Positions 42,621 to 50,842 of a DNA stretch of 64,000 nucleotides are shown here, piece by piece. Where the stretch lies: assembly GCF_016862795.1 (NCBI RefSeq), contig NZ_BONQ01000166.1:1-64000 (forward strand). Direction: 5' to 3'. This DNA is from Dactylosporangium siamense. Its GTDB lineage: Bacteria; Actinomycetota; Actinomycetes; Mycobacteriales; Micromonosporaceae. A model generated the notes under the pieces. The model saw nothing but the letters and a program-made list of their open reading frames with translations, did no database searches and was not told the DNA's origin. The translations under genes and the position numbers were made by a program. Position 1 is the first letter of the stretch. Each line of letters opens with the position of its first letter.

Positions 42621-44935
42621 GCGCGGTGTGGCGGGCCGCCCGGGCCGCGGTGCGGCGGCGCAAGCTGCAGACCGTCGTCATCGGCATTGTCGTGCTGTTC
42701 TCGGCGGCCACGCTCGTGGTCGCGCTGCGGCTGCTGGTCGCGTCGACGGCGCCGTTCGAGCAGGTCTTCAACGACCAGGCCGGCGCCCACGTGGTCGCCG
42801 TCTACGAGCCGGGCGCCGCCGGGCCCACCACCGCGCCGCCCGGCGCCGTGGCGGTCGCCGGGCCGTTCGAGCAGGTGGTGCTGCCCGCGCCGACGGACAC
42901 GGGCATGATCTACCTGCCCGACTCGCTGACCGTCGTCGGGCGCGCCGACCCCGCCGGGCCGGTCGACCGGGTCGAGGTGTGGGACGGCCGCTGGGCGACC
43001 GCACCGGGCGAGGTCGTGATCGCGGACCTGCCGCCCGCGGCCGGCTACCACCCGCCGTCGCAGGTCGGCACCGTCATGCACCTGCGTGACGGCACCGCGC
43101 TCACGGTGGTCGGTTTCGGATACAGCGTCAGCCGCACCGCCGACGCATGGGTCGCCCCCGCGCAGATGGCGCAGCTGCACCCGACCGCGGTCGAGGTGCT
43201 GTACCGCCTGCGCGGCGAACCCGCCGCACCCACCGTCGACGCGTTCACCGCCGCACTGCCCTCCAGCGGGCTGCTCGCCACCAGCTCCTACCTGGTGATC
43301 AAGGAGGCGGTGGCGGCCGGCCCGGGCGCCTACGTGCCGTTCCTCATCGTCTTCGGGATCCTCGGACTGCTCGTCGCCGTCCTGGTCGTCGCCAACGTCG
43401 TCAGCGGGGCCGTCGTCTCCGGCTACCGGCACATCGGCGTCCTCAAGGCCCTCGGCTTCACCCCGGTCCAGGTCGTCGCGGTCTACCTGACGATGGTCTC
43501 CGTCCCGGCGGTCGTCGGTGCGGTGCTCGGCAGCGTCGCCGGCGAATACGCGGCCCGCCCACTGCTGTCCAACGCCTTCCAGGGCCTCGGCTTCCACGGT
43601 GACGTCGGCAACGGCCTCGGGGTGCAGGTCACGGCGGCCGCCGGCATCCTGGTCGTGGTGCTGCTCGCCGCGCTGCTGCCGGCGCTGCGGGCCCGCCGGC
43701 TCCCGGCCGCCGAGGCGATCAGCGCCGGTAGCGCCCCCCGCAGCGGCCGGGGCCTGCGGGCGCAGCGGTGGCTGAGCGGGGCCCGGCTGCCCCGGTCGGT
43801 GAGCCTCGGGCTCGGGCTGCCCTTCGCCCGGCCGGCCCGCACCGCCCTGACCGTGGCCGCGGTCGTGCTCGGCGTGACGACGGTGACGTTCTCCGGCGGT
43901 CTCGCCACCACCGTCGCGCGGTACTCCAGCATCGCCGACCGCAACGAGACCGCGCCGATCGCGGTCCGGGCGCTGAACCCGGAGTTCCAGCAGGGCACGA
44001 CAACCCGCTCCGACGAGGACATCGAGCGGCTGCTGCGGTCCCTGCCCGGCACCCGGCACGTCACCGCCGTGCTCGACAAGGAGGTCGCCGTCGTCGGGCA
44101 GGCCCGAGCCATCCGGGTGGTCTTCCTGCGCGGCGACCGCGACGAGGTCGGGTTCAAGGAAGCGCTCGTCGAGGGCCGCTGGCTGCGCGGCGCCGGCGAG
44201 GTCGTCGTGCCGTCGGCGCTGCTGCACGAGCGGGGCATCCACATCGGCGACCGGCTCACGCTCGAACTCGACGGCCACCGCACCGAGGTGACCGTCGTCG
44301 GCGAGACGATGAGCGCCTCGATCGGCGACCCCGGCCTGCTCACCGCCTGGGAGACCCTGCAACGGCTGGACCCGCAGGAGCCGATCGCCAACCACGACGT
44401 GATGTTCCAGATCGCCGTCACCCCCGGCACCGGCATCCCCGCGTATCTCGCGTCGGTCCGCGCGGCCGACCCCGGCCTCAACGCCTGGGACAACGCGGGC
44501 GTCAACACGTTCACCGTCTCGATGATCAGCCTGTCGACCACACTGTCGCTGATGCTCGGCGTGGTGGCCGCGCTGAGCGTCCTCAACACCGTGCTGCTCA
44601 ACGTCCGCGAGCGCCGCCGCGACCTCGGCATGCTCAAGTCGATCGGTATGACGCCGCGACAGGTGGTCGTGATGACGGTGACGTCGATGGCCGGCCTGGG
44701 CCTGCTCGGCGGGCTGGTCGGCGTCCCCGTGGGTGTGCTGGCCCACCGGTTCGTCGTGCCGCTGGCCACCAGCGCGGCGAAGGTCGACGTCCCTCGCGCG
44801 CTGCTCGACGTGTGGCAGCCGGGGATGCTGTTGCTCCTGGCCGTCACCGGCGCCGTGATCGCGGTCCTCGGCGCACTGGTCCCGGCTCGCGCGGCCGCTC
44901 GGCTCACCATCGCGGAGGTGCTGCGTACCGAGTGA
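42617..44935 (+). CDS. FtsX-type ABC transporter permease
   Basis: This 772-aa permease has two FtsX domains: an N-terminal helix (LQTVVIGIVVLFSAATLVVA), a large extracellular MacB-like region, and three-helix FtsX cores at about 230-365 (FLIVFGILGLLVAVLVVANV, YRHIGVLKALGFTPVQVVAVYL) and 630-770 (LSLMLGVVAALSVLNTVLLN, RRDLGMLKSIGMTPRQVVVM). It forms the exporter with the upstream ATPase and is probably under control of the divergent two-component system. ATG 42617 sits at the third copy of an 89-bp repeat and is ATGA-coupled to ORF B. Confidence 0.94.
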   Translation: MSAVWRAARAAVRRRKLQTVVIGIVVLFSAATLVVALRLLVASTAPFEQVFNDQAGAHVVAVYEPGAAGPTTAPPGAVAVAGPFEQVVLPAPTDTGMIYLPDSLTVVGRADPAGPVDRVEVWDGRWATAPGEVVIADLPPAAGYHPPSQVGTVMHLRDGTALTVVGFGYSVSRTADAWVAPAQMAQLHPTAVEVLYRLRGEPAAPTVDAFTAALPSSGLLATSSYLVIKEAVAAGPGAYVPFLIVFGILGLLVAVLVVANVVSGAVVSGYRHIGVLKALGFTPVQVVAVYLTMVSVPAVVGAVLGSVAGEYAARPLLSNAFQGLGFHGDVGNGLGVQVTAAAGILVVVLLAALLPALRARRLPAAEAISAGSAPRSGRGLRAQRWLSGARLPRSVSLGLGLPFARPARTALTVAAVVLGVTTVTFSGGLATTVARYSSIADRNETAPIAVRALNPEFQQGTTTRSDEDIERLLRSLPGTRHVTAVLDKEVAVVGQARAIRVVFLRGDRDEVGFKEALVEGRWLRGAGEVVVPSALLHERGIHIGDRLTLELDGHRTEVTVVGETMSASIGDPGLLTAWETLQRLDPQEPIANHDVMFQIAVTPGTGIPAYLASVRAADPGLNAWDNAGVNTFTVSMISLSTTLSLMLGVVAALSVLNTVLLNVRERRRDLGMLKSIGMTPRQVVVMTVTSMAGLGLLGGLVGVPVGVLAHRFVVPLATSAAKVDVPRALLDVWQPGMLLLLAVTGAVIAVLGALVPARAAARLTIAEVLRTE

Positions 44936-44955
44936 CCGCAGGTGGTGGCGTCATG

Positions 44956-45455
44956 TCCTGCAAATATCCGCCCACACGCCGGCGGACTTGATGGCTCCGC
45001 CGGCCGCTGACGCGTCCGTGCGACAGGGTGGCGTGGTCCCGGTCCGTGCCGTGGTTGCGGTGATGCCAAGCCAGGCCCGCACTCGACAGATCAAGGTACG
45101 TCGAGGTCGTCATTCGGTGGTGCCACACCGTCTCGTCGAACAACCCGGTGCTTTCTCGGTACCTGGTGGATCGCTGGTGTTCCAACGGGGGTAATCCACC
45201 AGGTAGTTCAAGGCTTCTGTTTTCGGAGCCCTGGTACCGACCAGTCCAGTGATCGATGGTTTTCGTTTTTGCCAAAAGCGGTGTCGTAGCACCGAATGAT
45301 GACCTCGACAGACCTGGACCGTGCGAGCGTGGACCTGGCTTGGCGTCACCGCGACCACGGCACGGGTCGTGCCCACGCCACCCTGTCGCCCGGACGCTGA
45401 CGCGTCCGGGCGGAGCCATCAAGTCCGCCGCCGTGTGGGCGAATACCTGAAGGCC
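44956..45455. mobile_element. Long imperfect inverted repeat with AT-richer core (MITE-like)
   Basis: The left arm (about 44956-45130) and right arm (about 45279-45455) are inverted copies of roughly 175 bp that I judge about three-quarters identical, with long identical blocks such as GCGACAGGGTGGCGTGG, GCCAAGCCAGG and TCATTCGGTG. A shared 21-bp block with GGCGGA and TCCGCC ends is itself a hairpin. The 148-bp core (45131-45278) is visibly less GC-rich and holds its own hairpins. No transposase or other protein is recognisable in any frame. I see no clear target duplication. It fills the gap between the ABC permease and the DUF4132 gene. The remaining bases 44936-44955 and 45456-45579 hold nothing I recognise. 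Confidence 0.6.
45160..45205. repeat. Perfect 12-bp hairpin inside the inverted-repeat core
   Basis: TACCTGGTGGAT (45160-45171) pairs perfectly with ATCCACCAGGTA (45194-45205) around a 22-nt loop. A second short stem CTGGT/ACCAG lies at 45231-45244, and a TTTTCGTTTTTGCCAAAA stretch near 45259-45276 is the most AT-rich part. A structured RNA is possible. Confidence 0.7.
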
Positions 45456-45579
45456 TGGACGAAACCCCACGCGAACCGCGACGCAGGGCAACCAGTGCGG
45501 CGGGGCGCAAGTCAACGCCGCAGCACCGCAGATCCCCGCCAGCGCAACGGCTCAAGATCACACCATCAGCGGTTTGGGC

Positions 45580-48500
45580 TCAGGTCACGATCCGCAGGTC
45601 ATGGATCAGCTCGGAGAAGGCAACCCGCGGCAGGTCAGCAAACGTGCGGTTACCGGCACCCGCCAGGACCACCGAGCCGACCGTCTGCGGCAGCGCCGAG
45701 TCGACAGTGTCCGAGGCATGCCAGCCAGGATCGGTCTCCAACACCGCATGCACGCCACCACCGAGCGGCTTCGCCATCTGCACGGCGGCGTCGTACCACC
45801 GGATCCAGCCTCGCCGCTCCAGCCCGCGCAGCACGGCATACGTCGTCTTGTGACCCTCGAACCGATCAATGGCCGCGGCGGTGCGTTCAACAGCAGCAAG
45901 CTCATAGAACGGCCGGCCGAGCTGCTCGAAGGGCTGGAGCAGCTCGTAGTCGGCGAAGACCTCAGCCCAGGCGGCAAGGGTGCCCATGTCGAGGGTGCCC
46001 GCGTCGATCGTGCCGGCGGCGAGGGTGCCCGTGTGGAGGGTGCCCGCGTCGATCGTGCCGGCGGTGACGGTGCCGGTCACCAGTGTGTTCGTGGTGAGGA
46101 TGCTGGTGGGGGACTCGAGCGGGTGCAGGATGCCGGGAGTCGCGCCGGGTAGCAGGTTTGCGGGCTCGCCGGTGGCGGTGGCGGTGGTGCCGGTAGGGAA
46201 CTCGAGCGGGTGCAGGACGCCGAGGGTCGCGCCGGGTGGCAGGGTGGCGGGCTCGTCGGTGACGGTGGCGAGGGTGCCGTCCTCGGCGACGCGGACCGTG
46301 GACACGAGGGTGGTGCCGTCGAAGGCGCCCCAGACCAGGCGGCGGGCGAGGTGGCTCATCCACGGGTGGGTGGCGAAGCGGTCGAGGAAGACGTCGGCGG
46401 GGACGCGGCGGCCGGTGCACATGGCCCGCTCCAGCCGGGACACGTGCAGCGACGCCGAGGCACGGGCCTCCTTGCGCAGCGCGGCGATGCGGTCCTTCGC
46501 CCGCTTGTGCCGCTGCTTGTCCTCGCCGCGGGCCGGTTTGGGCAGGTCGGCGTGCACCCGACCGGCGGCGTCGCGGACGACGGGCAGGAGCTGGTGGTCG
46601 AAGGCGATCCGGAACGTGCCGGCATCGGTGTCGACCGTGCCGCCGTCGTCGTCGAGGCCGAGGGTCGGCACGAGCCGGTCGGCAAGCTCGTCCGGCGTGA
46701 GGCCGCGCAGGTCGGCGATCGCCTCGATGTGCTGGCGGGCAACGCTCTTGAAGACCGGGAACCTCGACTTCTCGGCGAGCAGGTTGAGCTCGATGAGGGC
46801 GGCATCGGTGCCGCGGTGCCGCAGCGCGTCGAGGGCGGCCTGCGCGCGGGCGCTGGCGCCCTGACCGGGCCAGTGCTTGGCATCGGCGGCGACCCGTCGG
46901 GCGCCGGCGTCATCGCCGATGAGCCCGACGGCCTGCATGCACCAGCCGTCGGCGGCGGGCGCGCCGGCGGCGAGCCAGCGCTCGTAGAGCTCCAGCGCGA
47001 ACGCGGCCCGCGACTCAGGCGTCCACGCCTCACGTGCGGCGAGAACACCGGGGTGCACCGAGTCGGCATCGCACACCGCGAGGCGCACCAGCAAGCCCTC
47101 GACAGCACCGGCATCCGCGATTGCTCCGACGCCCCCGTCCACGACCGCCCCGTCCACGACCGCCCCGTCCGCTGCGACCTCCGCGTCTGTGCCCGTTCTG
47201 GTGGTGGCGTCCGTGACCGGTCCGATGCCCGTGAGTGCTGCGACGTCCGCGCCCGTTCTGTCCGTGGCCGCTGGGGTGGTGGCGTCCGTGACCGGTCCGA
47301 CACTCGTGAGCGCTGCGACGTCCGCGCCCGTTCTGTCCGTGGCCGCTGGGGTGGTGGCGTCCGCGACTGTTCCGGCATCGGAGAGCGTGCCTGGTTTGGC
47401 GATGGCGCCCGCGATTGCTCCGACGTCCGTGCCTGGGCCGGCTGCGACCGTTCTGACGTCCGCGACCGTGCCGCCGGTTGTGGCGGTGGACGCGACGAGC
47501 GGCGGTAGCGGCGCCGACGTGACATACGCGGGCAGCTTCGTGGCGACCCCGGGGTCCTGGTCGAGCAATGCCGTCAGGTCGTTGACCAGGGAGCCGCCGG
47601 CAGCATCGGCAAGAGCGCCGGCCTGGGTGAGGAGCAGCGGCCGCTGGCCCTGTGCGTCGAGGTAGCGCAGCACCCGGGCGACCGCGGCGTCCTTCGGTGT
47701 CGATGACCACAGCGCGACGGCGCCCGCTGCGGCGTGTGCGGGGTGGCGCAGCAGCCAGGAGCGGGCGAGGCGGCGCAGCTTCTTGCCGGCGAACGCCTGC
47801 ACGACCGGCGCGGTGAGCGACACGTGGCCGACCGGCTGCGCCGCCTGCAGGGCGGGCTCCACGCTGCGCGGGTCGGCGAAGGCGGCGAGCAGCGGGGCGA
47901 CGTGACCGGTGCCGTGCCGGAGCAGCAGCAGCGGCACCAAGCGGACCCAGTAGTGGTGCTGCTCGAAGCCGAGCGCCATCAACCGCTCGTGCGTCCACAG
48001 TGGTGCGAGGGCGAGCATGGGCAGCGTGGTCGGCAGCGCCCAGTGCTCGCGGTGCTCCAGCCACGCGGTCACCTGCGCGGTGTCGCACCGGCTGATCGGC
48101 ACGCCGTCCCACTGGACGCCGTCCTCGTAGGTGCTCTGCCGATCAGCGGCCTCCCGCTCCTCGTCGCGCCAGCGCAGCACCGGCACGACCGCCAAGGCCG
48201 CTGCGGGCGAGCCCGCCAAGGCGGCCGTGGGCGAGCCCGCCGAGGCCGTCGCGGGCGAGACCGCCAAGGCGGCCGCGGGCGAGACCGCCAAGTCCGGCGC
48301 CGACGCGGCCGGCACGGTCGGTCCCAGCCAGACGGGGTGCGCGGCGGCCGGCGGCACGTAGTCGCGGGGGACGCCCTCCGGCACGGGGGTCACGGTCGAG
48401 GGGTCGGTGCCGGGCTCGAAGGCCGCCGGATCGGTGAGCGGGCCCAGCGTCGCCCACGGGTGGCCGGCCTCACGCTCGCGCCGGAGGGCATCGCGGGCGG

Positions 48501-49485
48501 CATCATCGTCGACGTGGGCGAGCAGGCCGCACCACACGCCGTTGTGGTGGGCGTGGTCCTCGAACGGGTACGCCGGCTTCATCCCGGCCAGGACCGGGCC
48601 CGCGGCGGCGCCGGCGATCTCCAGGATGCTCGCCAGGTAGATCCCGCCGCCGGACGCGCCGAAGAACTCCCATCGCACCCGCCGCTTGTTGGCCGCCAGG
48701 AACCGCTCCAGGGTGTCGAGGTCACCGGCGGCCAGCCCGCACGCGTGGGTGTCGCCGTGGCCGAACTCGACCATGTACCGCAGCGCGGCGCCGTGTGCGC
48801 GCCGCTCCTCGTCGCCGGCGAGCGGGCCGAGTGGCAGCAGGAACGACGTGACCCAGAACAGGTCGGCGCGCAGGCCGCCGGTGTGCCTGGCCGCCAGCCG
48901 GTCGCGGACCTCCAGCAACGCGTCGCGGGCCTGCGCGTAGGTCGGCTCGTCGGCGAGGACCAGCAGCTGCCGGAGCCGGCCGAAGACGCCGACGCCGACA
49001 TAGGGCAGCTCGACGTGCAGGCCGCCGAGGATGCGCCGGCACCCCTCGACCAGCCCGTGCGCGGCGACGATGAAGTCGGCGAGCCACTCGTGCGCGGGGC
49101 CGGACAGGTACTCGAACCGCGCCCGGCAGGTCTCGACCAGCCGCCGGTCCTCCTCGGCGGTGCCGATGCGGTGCACCGGGTCGAGCAGGCGCAGGCCGAC
49201 CGCCCGCTCCTCGGCCGACGACGAGGTGACCAGCTCCCAGACCCGTGAGGCATAGCCACGCTCGCTGATCGCGCGGTCCTCGGACCACACCCCGCGGCGC
49301 AGCCCCGCCCACGCCTCCTCGACACCGGCGAGCGGCCGGACGGGCGTGACGATCCCGCCGCGGCGCGGGTGCAGGACCGACCGCAGCCACGGGCTCACCG
49401 CGACCCTGTCCCGCCACTCGAGAGAAGCAGGCGGGGGCAGGAACGGAGGCGGCGCGGGCGACGCCGGCGGCGCGGTCCATGTCAT
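45580..49485 (-). CDS. DUF4132-domain protein with three repeat insertions
   Basis: This 1301-aa cytoplasmic protein has a C-terminal half matching DUF4132 (LERAMCTGRRVPADVFLDRF, WMSHLARRLVWGAFDG, FEQLGRPFYELAAVER) and N-terminal helical, HEAT-like segments (SSSAEERAVGLRLLDPVHRI, FFGASGGGIYLASILE). Three low-complexity blocks interrupt it: an SPAAALA-type octapeptide repeat at about 390-437, a 25-residue repeat containing TDRTGADVAAL and GPVTDATT at about 668-790, and xGTL/xGTI pentapeptides plus a duplicated PPGATLGVLHPLE unit at about 1082-1172. ATG 49485 begins MTWTAPP, with GTG 49488 an alternative. The function of DUF4132 (MolR/YehI-like) is unknown. Confidence 0.88.
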   Translation of the reverse strand: MTWTAPPASPAPPPFLPPPASLEWRDRVAVSPWLRSVLHPRRGGIVTPVRPLAGVEEAWAGLRRGVWSEDRAISERGYASRVWELVTSSSAEERAVGLRLLDPVHRIGTAEEDRRLVETCRARFEYLSGPAHEWLADFIVAAHGLVEGCRRILGGLHVELPYVGVGVFGRLRQLLVLADEPTYAQARDALLEVRDRLAARHTGGLRADLFWVTSFLLPLGPLAGDEERRAHGAALRYMVEFGHGDTHACGLAAGDLDTLERFLAANKRRVRWEFFGASGGGIYLASILEIAGAAAGPVLAGMKPAYPFEDHAHHNGVWCGLLAHVDDDAARDALRREREAGHPWATLGPLTDPAAFEPGTDPSTVTPVPEGVPRDYVPPAAAHPVWLGPTVPAASAPDLAVSPAAALAVSPATASAGSPTAALAGSPAAALAVVPVLRWRDEEREAADRQSTYEDGVQWDGVPISRCDTAQVTAWLEHREHWALPTTLPMLALAPLWTHERLMALGFEQHHYWVRLVPLLLLRHGTGHVAPLLAAFADPRSVEPALQAAQPVGHVSLTAPVVQAFAGKKLRRLARSWLLRHPAHAAAGAVALWSSTPKDAAVARVLRYLDAQGQRPLLLTQAGALADAAGGSLVNDLTALLDQDPGVATKLPAYVTSAPLPPLVASTATTGGTVADVRTVAAGPGTDVGAIAGAIAKPGTLSDAGTVADATTPAATDRTGADVAALTSVGPVTDATTPAATDRTGADVAALTGIGPVTDATTRTGTDAEVAADGAVVDGAVVDGGVGAIADAGAVEGLLVRLAVCDADSVHPGVLAAREAWTPESRAAFALELYERWLAAGAPAADGWCMQAVGLIGDDAGARRVAADAKHWPGQGASARAQAALDALRHRGTDAALIELNLLAEKSRFPVFKSVARQHIEAIADLRGLTPDELADRLVPTLGLDDDGGTVDTDAGTFRIAFDHQLLPVVRDAAGRVHADLPKPARGEDKQRHKRAKDRIAALRKEARASASLHVSRLERAMCTGRRVPADVFLDRFATHPWMSHLARRLVWGAFDGTTLVSTVRVAEDGTLATVTDEPATLPPGATLGVLHPLEFPTGTTATATGEPANLLPGATPGILHPLESPTSILTTNTLVTGTVTAGTIDAGTLHTGTLAAGTIDAGTLDMGTLAAWAEVFADYELLQPFEQLGRPFYELAAVERTAAAIDRFEGHKTTYAVLRGLERRGWIRWYDAAVQMAKPLGGGVHAVLETDPGWHASDTVDSALPQTVGSVVLAGAGNRTFADLPRVAFSELIHDLRIVT
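47201..47350. repeat. 75-bp direct repeat inside DUF4132 gene
   Basis: Two nearly identical 75-bp units start at 47201 and 47276, with a third, degenerating, from 47351. The period is exactly 25 codons, so the frame is kept and the protein gains a 25-residue repeat rich in Thr, Ala, Asp and Val. Confidence 0.88.
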
Positions 49486-49558
49486 CACCGCGCCACAGTA
49501 ACCAGACCCCCCGACAAGAAAAGACAAGAAAAGCCAGGAACAGTGGTAGGAACAGGAG

Positions 49559-49921
49559 ATGCTCACGGATTCGAAGGCGTTCAGCGGGTTCTCGGCCGGC
49601 GACATCCCGGCCGCCAAGCGGTTCTATGGCGACACGCTCGGCCTGAAGGTCGACGAGGCGAACGGCATGCTGCACCTGCGCCTCGCCGGCGACAAGGACG
49701 TGCTCGTCTACCCGAAGCCCGACCACCAGCCGGCCACGTTCACCGTGCTCAACTTCCCGGTCGCCGACATCGAGGCCACGGCCGCGGCGCTGCGCGCCAG
49801 AGGCGTGGTGTTCGAGCAGTACGAGACCACCGACGAGCACGGCATCCACCGTGCCGGCGGGCCGCTGATCGCCTGGTTCAAGGACCCGGCCGGCAACATC
49901 CTGTCGATCCTGCAGCAATGA
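49559..49921 (+). CDS. VOC (glyoxalase/bleomycin-resistance) family protein
   Basis: This 120-aa vicinal-oxygen-chelate protein has two beta-alpha-beta-beta-beta modules: [20 protein letters not shown] at the N-terminus, [19 protein letters not shown] in the middle, and [13 protein letters not shown] at the C-terminus with the metal-ligand Glu position occupied by Ile-Leu neighbours, so metal binding is doubtful. Its TGA overlaps the ATG of an ECF41 sigma gene (ATGA), so the two are co-translated. It is divergent from the DUF4132 gene across 73 bp that contain a GACAAGAAAA direct repeat. Confidence 0.9.
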   Translation: MLTDSKAFSGFSAGDIPAAKRFYGDTLGLKVDEANGMLHLRLAGDKDVLVYPKPDHQPATFTVLNFPVADIEATAAALRARGVVFEQYETTDEHGIHRAGGPLIAWFKDPAGNILSILQQ

Positions 49922-50790
49922 TCGCGGCCGAGGTCTTCGACCGGCACCGCGGCCGGTTGAACGCCGTCGCGTATCGGGTGCTCGGCCGGGTCGGCGACGT
50001 CGAGGACGTCGTGCAGGACACCTGGCTGCGGTGGAGCACCGTCGACCCGGCGACCGTCGAGGACCCCGAGGCGTATCTGGTGCGGGTCACGACCCGTCTC
50101 GCGATCGACCGCCTGCGCAGCGCCCAGGCCCGCCGGGAGCAGTACGTCGGGCCCTGGCTGCCGGAGCCCATGCTCACCACCCCCGACGTCGCCGAGCGGG
50201 TGGCCCTCGCCGACTCGGTGTCCACCGCGATGCTGCTGGTGCTCGAGTCGCTGTCGCCGCTGGAGCGTGCCGTGTTCGTGCTCCGCGAGGCGTTCGGCTA
50301 CTCCCACGCGGAGATCGCCGGGTTCGTCGGCAGGAGCGAGATCTCGGTCCGGCAGACCGCGGTGCGGGCCCGCGCCCACGTCGAGGAGCACCGCGTCCGG
50401 TATGACACCGACCTCGCCACCCGCACCGAGGTGACCGAGCGGTTCCTGGCCGCGTGCGCCGGCGGGGACCTGCGGGAGCTGATCGCCGTGCTGGCGCCGG
50501 GCGTGGAGCTGGTCAGCGACGGCGGCGGCCTGGCACCCGCACCGCGCAAGGTGATCGTGGGCCTGGAGCTTGTCTCGCGGGCGCTGCTGACGTTCGCCGG
50601 GCGGCTGCCCGACGCCCCGAGCATCCGGCTCGAGCAGGTCAACGGCGGGCCGGCGATCGTGGTGTACTCCGCCGGCACCCCGTCGACGGCCGTCGTCCTG
50701 CATCTGATCGACGGCCTGGTCCACTCGATCCACCTGATGACGAACCCCGAGAAACTCAACGGACTGACCCCGGGAGACGAGAAGGACTAA
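49918..50790 (+). CDS. ECF41-type sigma factor (SigJ-like)
   Basis: This 290-aa ECF sigma factor has region 2 ([31 protein letters not shown]) and region 4 ([35 protein letters not shown]), plus the C-terminal SnoaL-like extension of ECF41 proteins (about 185-290), ending in the group-typical NPEKL motif. That extension tunes activity instead of an anti-sigma factor. ECF41 genes usually pair with carboxymuconolactone decarboxylase, oxidoreductase or epimerase genes. Here the partner is a VOC protein, with an oxidoreductase convergent downstream. The 3' end lies in a 23-bp tandem repeat. Confidence 0.93.
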   Translation: MIAAEVFDRHRGRLNAVAYRVLGRVGDVEDVVQDTWLRWSTVDPATVEDPEAYLVRVTTRLAIDRLRSAQARREQYVGPWLPEPMLTTPDVAERVALADSVSTAMLLVLESLSPLERAVFVLREAFGYSHAEIAGFVGRSEISVRQTAVRARAHVEEHRVRYDTDLATRTEVTERFLAACAGGDLRELIAVLAPGVELVSDGGGLAPAPRKVIVGLELVSRALLTFAGRLPDAPSIRLEQVNGGPAIVVYSAGTPSTAVVLHLIDGLVHSIHLMTNPEKLNGLTPGDEKD

Positions 50791-50842
50791 CCGCGTGAGA
50801 CGAGAAGGACTAACCGCGTGAGACGAGAAGGACTAACCGCGT
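50774..50842. repeat. Three 23-bp tandem repeats at the sigma-factor 3' end
   Basis: GAGACGAGAAGGACTAACCG-type units of 23 bp start at 50774, 50797 and 50820. The first contains the sigma-gene TAA (50788-50790). From 50795 each unit reads as GTG plus seven codons (MRREGLTA) and ends in a TGA overlapping the next GTG (GTGA). On the other strand the last copy contains the stop region of the convergent oxidoreductase. Confidence 0.9.

Noticed and set aside
42482-44746. Long minus-strand open frame opposite the FtsX permease
   Set aside because: The permease has clear transmembrane and FtsX blocks. The antisense product is His/Asp/Arg-rich shadow sequence.
44956-45455. Retron or other reverse-transcriptase-linked non-coding RNA
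   Set aside because: No reverse transcriptase or effector gene is adjacent, and the arms are much longer than retron end repeats. It is kept only as an unspecified structured or mobile element.
44904-45515. 203-codon minus-strand frame crossing the inverted repeat
   Set aside because: It reads through both arms and the AT-richer core, has no domain, and its apparent internal similarity is explained by the inverted DNA repeat. Differences between arms are not concentrated at third codon positions.
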